The position numbers were made by a program, and so were the translations under genes. The notes below the pieces were generated by a model that made no database searches, was not told the origin of the DNA, and saw nothing but the letters and a program-made list of their open reading frames with translations. A stretch of DNA of 64,000 nt from UBA5066 sp046331465 (GTDB taxonomy: Bacteria; Acidobacteriota; Thermoanaerobaculia; UBA5066), in contig JAXLQV010000001.1 of assembly GCA_046331465.1 (NCBI GenBank), positions 1,922,001-1,986,000 on the forward strand, in the 5' to 3' direction. This document shows positions 49,096 to 55,910 of the stretch, one piece after another (position 1 is the stretch's first letter; each line of letters starts with the position of its first letter).

Positions 49096-50268
49096 ATGAA
49101 GAACCGTCCCACCCGGCGTGACCTCCTGACCCTGGCCGCCGCTTCCGGCGCCGCCCTCGCCCTCCCGCGCTGGGCCTCCGCCGTCGAGCCCGCCGCCGCG
49201 AAGAAGAAGCTCCTCATCCTCGGCGGGACCCGGTTCCTCGGCCCCGCCCTCGTCGACGCGGCGCTCGCGAAGGGGTGGAGCGTGACGCTCTTCAACCGTG
49301 GGAAGTCGAACCCGGGGCTCTTCAAGGACGCCCCCCTGGAGGAGATCCACGGCGACCGGAACGTCGCGGACGACGTGAAGAAGCTCGCCGGCCGGAAGTG
49401 GGACGCGGTCGTCGACACCTCGGGCTACTTCCCGCGGCAGGTCCGCGCGACGACGGCGGCCCTCGCCGGGAACGTCGGGCAGTACGTCTTCATCTCGTCC
49501 ATCTCCGTCTACGCCTCGCCGATGAAGGCCGGGATGGACGAGACGGCGTCCGTCATGCGCCTCGCCCCCGGGACCGACGTCGACGCGATCAACGACATCT
49601 CCGAGGGGAACTACGGCCCCCTCAAGTTCCTCTGCGAGGAGGCGGCCGAGAAGGCGATGCCGGGGAAGGCGCTCAACATCCGTCCCGGCTACATCGTCGG
49701 GACCCGCGACGGAAGCGACCGCTTCACCTACTGGCCCGTGAGGGTGCGGAAGGGGGGCGAGGTCCTCGTGCCCGGCAGGCCCGCCGACCCGGTCCAGTTC
49801 ATCGACGTCAAGGACCTCGGCGACTGGACGATCCGGATGGTCGAGGCGGGGACGAACGGCGTCTTCAACGCGACCGGCCCGAAGGAGAGGCTCGCGATGA
49901 GCGCGCTTCTCGAGGCGTGCCGGAAGGCCACGGGGTCCACGGCGACCTTCACGTGGGCCCCGGAGGCGAAGCTGAAGGAGCTCGGGCTCTCGCCCGACGC
50001 CGACTTCCCGATCTGGGTGTCGACCGAGGGGCCCGAGGCGGGGATCGGCGACGTCTCGATCGCCCGGGCCCTGAAAGCGGGGCTCACGTTCCGGCCGCTC
50101 GCCGAGACGATCCGCGCGACGCTCGCCTGGTGGGACTCCCTCCCGGAGGACCGTCGCGCGAAGATGCGCGCCGGCCTCGCCCCGGAGAAGGAGGCGGCCG
50201 CCCTCGCCGCGCTGAAGGGGAAGGCGGCGCCGGCCGCGGCTCCCGCGACGGCGCCGAAGGCTGGCTGA
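49096..50268 (+). CDS. Tat-exported NAD-dependent epimerase/dehydratase (SDR)
   Basis: 390 aa from ATG 49096 with GAGGAGGAG upstream. The N-terminus PTRRDLLTLAAASGAALAL is a twin-arginine signal (R7, R8), so the folded, cofactor-loaded enzyme should be exported. The mature part has an SDR Rossmann motif, LILGGTRFLG, and YVFISSISVYASPM. Sugar-nucleotide epimerases or dehydratases of this type are usually cytoplasmic, so its periplasmic substrate is unclear. It is coupled closely (2 bp) to the M28 peptidase gene. A short Ala-rich tail closes the protein. Confidence 0.85.
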   Translation: MKNRPTRRDLLTLAAASGAALALPRWASAVEPAAAKKKLLILGGTRFLGPALVDAALAKGWSVTLFNRGKSNPGLFKDAPLEEIHGDRNVADDVKKLAGRKWDAVVDTSGYFPRQVRATTAALAGNVGQYVFISSISVYASPMKAGMDETASVMRLAPGTDVDAINDISEGNYGPLKFLCEEAAEKAMPGKALNIRPGYIVGTRDGSDRFTYWPVRVRKGGEVLVPGRPADPVQFIDVKDLGDWTIRMVEAGTNGVFNATGPKERLAMSALLEACRKATGSTATFTWAPEAKLKELGLSPDADFPIWVSTEGPEAGIGDVSIARALKAGLTFRPLAETIRATLAWWDSLPEDRRAKMRAGLAPEKEAAALAALKGKAAPAAAPATAPKAG

Positions 50269-50270
50269 GC

Positions 50271-51749
50271 GTGCGTCGCCGCACGGCCCCGGCGTGGGGC
50301 GCGGTCCTCGCGGCGCCCCTGCTCGCGGCGTCGCTCCACGCGGCCGCGCCCTCCGAGCCGGACCTCGCGAAGGCCGCGGAACGGATCACCGCCGCCTCGG
50401 CGTTCCACACCGTCGAGGTCCTCGCCGCGCCGGGCATGCAGGGGCGCCTCTCGGGGACGGAGGGGTACAGGAAGGCCTCGGATTGGATCGTCGCGGAGGT
50501 CCGGAAGGCGGGCCTTCGCGCGCCCGACGCGTTCCCCGACTACCGGCAGCCGTTCACGCACGGCCTCGGCGGCGTGGAGTCGGCCTCGCTGACGCTCCTT
50601 CCCGTCGAGGGAGCCAGGGAGAAGGAGAGCGGGTCGCAGGAGGCGAAGCTCCTCGAGGACTTCGCCCCGATGGTCAACGGGGGCTCGGGCGACGTGGCGG
50701 GGGAGGTCGTCTTTGTCGGGTACGGGTTCCACGCGCCGGCCGAGGGGCGCGACGACTACGCCGGCGTCGACGTGAAGGGAAAGGTCGTCCTCGCGCTCCG
50801 CGGCGAGCCGGAGAAGGGGGAATGGAGGGAGCACCGCTCCTCGGCCGCGCGGACGAAGGCGGCGGCCTCGCTCGGGGCCGCGGCCTTCCTCCTCGTCGAC
50901 GCCGCGGTCACGTCGACGAACGTCTCCATCCGTCGCGACCTCCCGGAGGCGTTCCTCTCGGAGGCCTTCGCCGACCGGCTCCTCGCCCCGCAGAAGGTGA
51001 CGGTCGCCGAGCTCCGGAAGGTCCTCGCGAAAGGCGGGACGGCCTCGTTCGCCACGGGCCGGAGCGTCCGCCTCTCGGTGAAGGGGCTGCCGTGGCGCGA
51101 GGTGACGACGCACAACGTCGTGGCCGTCCTGCCGGGCTCGGACCCCGCCCTTCGCGGGGAGTACGTCCTCGTCGGCGCCCACCTCGACCACATCGGCGAG
51201 TGGCCGCGCCTCAATCCCGGGGCGGACGACAATGCGTCGGGCTCCGCCACGCTCCTCGAGGTCGCACGCGCGGCGGCGTCGCTGAAGGAACGGCCCCGCC
51301 GGACCCTCGTCTTCGCCTGGTTCGCGGGGGAGGAGCTCGGGCTCCTCGGGGCCGAGCACTTCGCGAGCCATCCTCCCGCGGGGCTCGGGACGTGCCGGGC
51401 GGTCCTGAACGTCGACATGGTCGGGACGGGGACCGGCCTCTTCGTGGCCGGCGGGGAGAACTTCCCGCGGATCCGGAAGGCTCTCGAAGAGGCGCGCGAC
51501 CGGCTCGCTCCCGGCTTCGGCCTCAAGTCCGGCCGCATTCGCGGGGAGGGGCGGGCCGACCACGCGCCGTTCTTCGAGAAGGGAGTCCCGGCCGTGAGCC
51601 TCTTCTCCTCGGGGGCCGAGCACCACGGCTACCACTCTCCCGACGACACCGTCTACTTCATCGCGCCGAAGGCGATGGAGTCCGGCGGCCGGACGGTCCT
51701 CGGGGCGGCGTGGGCGCTCGCCGACGGGATGCCCGGCGGCGCGGAGTAG
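50271..51749 (+). CDS. exported M28-family metallopeptidase
   Basis: 492 aa from GTG 50271. A signal segment (AAPLLAASLHAAAPS) is followed by an N-terminal region with a PA-like insert and then the M28 aminopeptidase fold. Metal ligands are visible: HLD (H304, D306), ADDNASG (D319), GEELGLLG (E354/E355) and EHHGYHSPDD near the C-terminus. All are present, so it should be a di-zinc aminopeptidase/carboxypeptidase acting in the periplasm. It shares an operon with the Tat-exported SDR and precedes a GT4 gene by 10 bp. Confidence 0.88.
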   Translation: MRRRTAPAWGAVLAAPLLAASLHAAAPSEPDLAKAAERITAASAFHTVEVLAAPGMQGRLSGTEGYRKASDWIVAEVRKAGLRAPDAFPDYRQPFTHGLGGVESASLTLLPVEGAREKESGSQEAKLLEDFAPMVNGGSGDVAGEVVFVGYGFHAPAEGRDDYAGVDVKGKVVLALRGEPEKGEWREHRSSAARTKAAASLGAAAFLLVDAAVTSTNVSIRRDLPEAFLSEAFADRLLAPQKVTVAELRKVLAKGGTASFATGRSVRLSVKGLPWREVTTHNVVAVLPGSDPALRGEYVLVGAHLDHIGEWPRLNPGADDNASGSATLLEVARAAASLKERPRRTLVFAWFAGEELGLLGAEHFASHPPAGLGTCRAVLNVDMVGTGTGLFVAGGENFPRIRKALEEARDRLAPGFGLKSGRIRGEGRADHAPFFEKGVPAVSLFSSGAEHHGYHSPDDTVYFIAPKAMESGGRTVLGAAWALADGMPGGAE

Positions 51750-51759
51750 TCTCGCGCGC

Positions 51760-52929
51760 GTGACCGGGTCGTCCGGGGACGGAGAGCGGCCGCTGCGTCT
51801 CGGGATCCTCATCCCGGGCTTCAGCGCGTCCGAGGACGACTGGTGTCTCCCGTACGCGCTGGACCTCGTCCGCGAGCTCGCGGCGATCGACGACGTGAGG
51901 GTCTTCGCGCTCCGGCACCCTCCGCGCCGGAAGCGTTACCGCGTCTTCGGGGCCGAGGTCGTCACCTTCGGCGACGACGACGGGACCGCGTGGAGCCGCC
52001 TCCGGCGCTGGCGTCGCGTCCTGCGGACGATCCGCGAGGAGCACGCGCGACGGCCGTTCGACGTCCTCCACGGGATCTGGGCGCACGAGCCGGGAGCCCT
52101 CGCGGTGCGGGCCGGGAGGACGATCGGCGTGCCGGCGGTCGTCTCGATCTTCGGCGGGGAGCTCGTCCGCCTCCCGTCGATCTCCTACGGGCCGAGACCG
52201 CTCTCGGCGAGCCGGCTCCTGACGCGCTACGCGCTCGACCGCGCGGCGCGGGTGACGGCGGTCGCGCGCTACGCGCTTCACGGGGACCGGGCCCGCGTCG
52301 AGCCGGAGCGGCTCGAGGTCTTCCCGCTCGGCGTCGACACGCGGCTCTTCTTCCCGGCTCCGGCCGGGCGCCTCGAGGGGAGCCCCGCTCTCCTGAACGT
52401 CGCCTCGCTCGTCCCCGTGAAGGGGCACCTCGATCTCCTCGAGGCCCTCGCCCGGCTCCGGAGGACCCGGCCGGGTGCGGTGCTCCACCTCGTCGGCGAA
52501 GGACCGCTCCGGCCGCGCCTCGAGGAGAGGGCGCGCGCGGCCGACCTCGCGGGGAGCGTCCGATTCCACGGCGATGTCCGGCACGACGCCCTCCCGGCGG
52601 TCTACCGCGGGGCCGACCTCTTCGTCCTCTCGTCCTTCTCCGAGGGGCAATGCGTCGTCGCGGTCGAATCCATCGCCTGCGGCACGCCCGTGGCGGGAAC
52701 GGCCGTCGGAATCCTGCCGGAGATCGTCCCGCCGGGGCACCTCGCCCCCGCGGGGGACCCGGCGGCCCTCGCGCGCGCGGTCGAGGCGGCTCTCGACGCC
52801 CCTCGCGAGGAGTGCGATGCGCTCCTCCGAAGCGGGAGGGGCTTCACGCTCCCGGAGAGCATCGCCCGGTGGCGGGAGGTCCTTTCGCGTGCCGCGGCGC
52901 ACACCCGCCGGACGGGGCGTACCCCCTAG
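51760..52929 (+). CDS. GT4 family glycosyltransferase
   Basis: 389 aa from GTG 51760. It is a GT-B fold with an N-terminal acceptor half (LRLGILIPGFSASEDDWCLP, VLHGIWAHEPGALAV) and a donor half (LLNVASLVPVKGHLDLLEAL, LVGEGPLRPRLEERA). The GT4 E-x7-E-like motif is in FVLSSFSEGQCVVAVESIACGTPVAG. The donor is a nucleotide sugar and the acceptor is unknown. It starts 10 bases after the M28 gene and 24 bases before the next gene, so it belongs to the same run. Confidence 0.88.
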   Translation: MTGSSGDGERPLRLGILIPGFSASEDDWCLPYALDLVRELAAIDDVRVFALRHPPRRKRYRVFGAEVVTFGDDDGTAWSRLRRWRRVLRTIREEHARRPFDVLHGIWAHEPGALAVRAGRTIGVPAVVSIFGGELVRLPSISYGPRPLSASRLLTRYALDRAARVTAVARYALHGDRARVEPERLEVFPLGVDTRLFFPAPAGRLEGSPALLNVASLVPVKGHLDLLEALARLRRTRPGAVLHLVGEGPLRPRLEERARAADLAGSVRFHGDVRHDALPAVYRGADLFVLSSFSEGQCVVAVESIACGTPVAGTAVGILPEIVPPGHLAPAGDPAALARAVEAALDAPREECDALLRSGRGFTLPESIARWREVLSRAAAHTRRTGRTP

Positions 52930-52930
52930 A

Positions 52931-52955
52931 ATCGGCGGCCCGGAGCGCCGCCGAT
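52931..52955 (+). other. hairpin over the start codon of the radical SAM gene
   Basis: ATCGGCGGC (52931-52939) and GCCGCCGAT (52947-52955) are perfect reverse complements around a 7-base loop. The right arm ends within the ATG at 52954. A leaderless or short-leader mRNA beginning near TAGAAT (52927-52932) would lack the left arm, while a read-through mRNA from upstream would contain the whole hairpin and hide the start codon. Confidence 0.4.
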
Positions 52956-54384
52956 GGACACGAGTTCGACCCCGAGCCGGCCTGACCTCCTGCTGACCCA
53001 CGGGTACTTCCTCGCGGAGGACCCGAAGGAGCAGGCGATCATGAAGCCGTACGTCCCGCTCGGGATCCTCTACCTCGCGGCGTACCTGGAGAGGGCGGGC
53101 TTCGCGGTCGAGGTCTTCGACACGACGTTCCGGCGCTTCACCGACCTCGAGGATCGGCTCCGGCAGGGCCCCCCGTCGGTCGTCGGCTTCGCCGCGAACC
53201 TGATGACCCGGGCGAACGTCGTCCGCCTCGCGCGGGTCGCCAAGGAGGCGGGCTGGATCGTCCTCTTCGGAGGGCCCGAGCCGCCGAACTGGGCCGGGGA
53301 GTACCTGGCGGCCGGGGGCGACGTCGTCGTGGAGGGCGAAGGAGAGGAGACCGTCGCCGAGCTCCTCCCCGTCCTTCGCGCGCAGGGTCCGGACCCCGCC
53401 GCACTCGCGCGCGTCTCCGGGATCGTCTTCCGCGACGCGTCGGGAGCGCTCGTGAAGACGCCTCCCCGCGCGAAGCTCGCCGACCTCGACGCGCTCCCGT
53501 GGCCGGCACGCGAGAAGGTCGACATCGGGAGGTACCTCGAGACGTGGAGGAAGGCCCACGGCGCGGGCTCGCTCTCCCTGATCACCGCCCGCGGCTGCCC
53601 GTTCCGCTGCAACTGGTGCTCCCATGGCGTCTACGGCTACTCCCACCGGAGGCGGAGCCCGAAGGCCGTCGCGGACGAGGTCGCCTGGCTCGTCGAGAGG
53701 TTCCGCCCCGAGCAGCTCTGGTACGCCGACGACGTCTTCAACATGAAGGCCGCGTGGCTCGTCGAGTACGCCGACGAGCTCGAGAGGCGCGGGATCCGCG
53801 TGCCGTTCGAGTGCATCTGCCGCGCCGACCGGATGACGGAGGAGGCGGCCGCGGCGCTCGCGCGCCTCGGGGCGTACCGCGTCTGGATCGGCTCGGAGAG
53901 CGGCAGCCAGCGGATCCTCGACGCGATGGAGCGGGGCGTGACGGTCGAGCAGGTGAAAACGTCGACCGCGCTCCTCCGCCGTCATGGGATCGAGACCGGC
54001 ATGTTCCTGATGTGGGGCTACGAGGGGGAGGAGATCGCCGACATCGAGGCGACCGTCGCCCTCGTGAAGGACGCGGCGCCGGACATCTACTTCACGACGG
54101 TCTCCTACCCGATCAAGGGGACGAGGTACTTCGAGAAGGTCGCCGAGCGCGCGGTCGCGACGACCGCGTGGGCCTCCGGCTCGGACCGCGACTTCGCGGT
54201 GAAGGGGCGGCACAGCCGCCGCTTCTACGACGAGGCGACGCGGTACCTCCGGCGCTCCGTGGAGCTGCACCGGCTGCGGAGCGCCGGCGGGCCGCGGAAC
54301 CTCTCGCGCGTCCCGGGGGTCTTCCTCGCGGCGAAGCTCGCGCGGATGAGGCTCTCCCGCTTCTCGGACGAGGTCGAGGCCTGA
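52954..54384 (+). CDS. B12-binding-type radical SAM enzyme
   Basis: 476 aa. The N-terminal cobalamin-like Rossmann region is LLLTHGYFLAEDPKEQAI and PYVPLGILYLAAYLERAG. The radical SAM cluster motif is RGCPFRCNWC (C215, C219, C222), the CxxxCxxC that ligates 4Fe-4S. The downstream motif VWIGSESGSQRILDAMERG is typical of the BchE/HpnP-like group. A [4Fe-4S]/SAM enzyme that methylates or rearranges a lipid or sugar is expected; the substrate is unknown. It has a paralogue at 60947, also beside a GT39-like gene. No Shine-Dalgarno; the start overlaps a hairpin. Confidence 0.85.
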   Translation: MDTSSTPSRPDLLLTHGYFLAEDPKEQAIMKPYVPLGILYLAAYLERAGFAVEVFDTTFRRFTDLEDRLRQGPPSVVGFAANLMTRANVVRLARVAKEAGWIVLFGGPEPPNWAGEYLAAGGDVVVEGEGEETVAELLPVLRAQGPDPAALARVSGIVFRDASGALVKTPPRAKLADLDALPWPAREKVDIGRYLETWRKAHGAGSLSLITARGCPFRCNWCSHGVYGYSHRRRSPKAVADEVAWLVERFRPEQLWYADDVFNMKAAWLVEYADELERRGIRVPFECICRADRMTEEAAAALARLGAYRVWIGSESGSQRILDAMERGVTVEQVKTSTALLRRHGIETGMFLMWGYEGEEIADIEATVALVKDAAPDIYFTTVSYPIKGTRYFEKVAERAVATTAWASGSDRDFAVKGRHSRRFYDEATRYLRRSVELHRLRSAGGPRNLSRVPGVFLAAKLARMRLSRFSDEVEA

Positions 54385-55910
54385 GGACCCCTTCGCGGAA
54401 CCGCCTCCGTTCGTGGGCGGCCGCGGCGGCGCTCGTCGTCCTCGTCCTCTCCGCGCGCGTCCGCTACACCGGCTCCGACGCCCGCCTGAACCTCCTCGTG
54501 GCCCAGGCGCTCCTCGAGACGGGGAGCCCTCGCCTCGACCGGTACCTCTCCCCGGAGGTCCGCGCGGCGTCGATCTCCGCCCCGTGGGCCGTCTGGAGCT
54601 ACGGGGGGCACCTCTACAACCTCTACCCGCCCGGCGTCTCCCTCCTCGCCCTCCCCGCCGTCGGCGCCGCGCGCCTCGCGGGGCTCGCGATGACGAACCC
54701 GCGGCACGACGCGGCGCTCCAGGTCCTCCTCTCCGCCCTGCTCGTCGCCGCGCTCTTCCTCGTCCTCGAGCGGATCGCGCTCCTCTTCCTCCCGCCTCTC
54801 GCCGCGTTCGCGGCGAGCCTCGCGTTCGTCCTCGGGACGTCGGCCGTGTCGACCTTCGGCACCGCGCTCTGGAGCCACGGCCCCGCGGCTCTCCTGTCGG
54901 CGCTCGCGTGCCTGCACGCCGCGACGGCGCGCGCCCGCGGCCGGGCGCCGGACGGCCTCGTCCTCGGCGCCCTCCTCGGCGCGGCGTTCCTCTGCCGGCC
55001 GACCGCGGCGCTCCCCGCCGTCCTCTTCTTCGCCTACCTCCTCGCGCTCCACCGGCGGGAGGCCCTCCGCTACGCCCTCGCCGGCGGCGCCGCCGTCCTC
55101 GTCCTCGCCGGCTCGTCGCTCGCGCTCCTCGGGACCCCCCTCCCGGCCTACTACGTCCCGCGCTCGTGGCCGGTGAACGCCTCGCCGCTCGTCGGCCTTT
55201 TCGGGGTCCTCGCGAGCCCGGGGCGGGGCCTCTTCGCCTTCAGCCCGTTCCTCCTCGCGGGCCTCGCCGGCTGGGGAGCGCGCGGGCTCCGGCGCGACCC
55301 TCTCTTCCTCCTCGCGTCGGCGTGGGCCGCGCTCCACGTCGCGGTTGTGGCGCGCCACGGCGACTGGTGGGGCGGCTGGTGCTACGGCGCGCGCCTCCTC
55401 TCCGATTCGCTCCCGGCCTGGTTCCTCCTCGTCGTCGCCTCGGCCGCGTGGATGGCGGAGCGGCGTGGGAGGCCGTTCCTCAGGCGGGCCGCGGGCGCCC
55501 TCGGGGCGGCGGCGGTCGTCTTCTCCGTCGGCGTCCACTCGGTGCAGGGTCTCTTCAACCGGGCGACGGTCGACTGGAACGACCGCCCGAACGTCTACGA
55601 CGCGCCGGTCGAGAAGCTCTTCGACGTCCGGAACCCGCAGTTCCTCGCGACCTGGGAGCGGAACCGGAAGGCCGCCGAGCGCTACGAGCGCTCGCGGCTC
55701 GCGCCGGGCGGGCGGAGCTCCCAGACACGGACCCTCGTCCCCCGGTCGTCGACGGGGGCGTCGACCATCGGCGTCGGCGAGAGGAACGCCGGCGCGGGCC
55801 CGCGCGAGACGAGCGCGAGGCGTCGGACGCCCGCGCGGAGGAGCCCCCCGACCGCGTCGGGCGTCAGGGCCTGGCGCGGGAGGAGGCAGGCCCCGCGCCC
55901 CGCGGCGTAG
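54381..55910 (+). CDS. GT39-like polytopic glycosyltransferase with antisense tail
   Basis: 509 aa from CTG 54381, which overlaps the preceding TGA (CTGA); no ATG, GTG or TTG occurs before the first TM helix, so CTG is the best start. RVRYTGSDARLNLLVAQALLE carries the expected Asp pair of GT39-type loops. About ten TM helices follow, then a hydrophilic end (FDVRNPQFLATWERNRK). The last 75 or so codons (55682-55910) are antisense to the next gene and are very basic and compositionally odd, suggesting the natural stop was lost. Confidence 0.7.
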   Translation: MRTPSRNRLRSWAAAAALVVLVLSARVRYTGSDARLNLLVAQALLETGSPRLDRYLSPEVRAASISAPWAVWSYGGHLYNLYPPGVSLLALPAVGAARLAGLAMTNPRHDAALQVLLSALLVAALFLVLERIALLFLPPLAAFAASLAFVLGTSAVSTFGTALWSHGPAALLSALACLHAATARARGRAPDGLVLGALLGAAFLCRPTAALPAVLFFAYLLALHRREALRYALAGGAAVLVLAGSSLALLGTPLPAYYVPRSWPVNASPLVGLFGVLASPGRGLFAFSPFLLAGLAGWGARGLRRDPLFLLASAWAALHVAVVARHGDWWGGWCYGARLLSDSLPAWFLLVVASAAWMAERRGRPFLRRAAGALGAAAVVFSVGVHSVQGLFNRATVDWNDRPNVYDAPVEKLFDVRNPQFLATWERNRKAAERYERSRLAPGGRSSQTRTLVPRSSTGASTIGVGERNAGAGPRETSARRRTPARRSPPTASGVRAWRGRRQAPRPAA

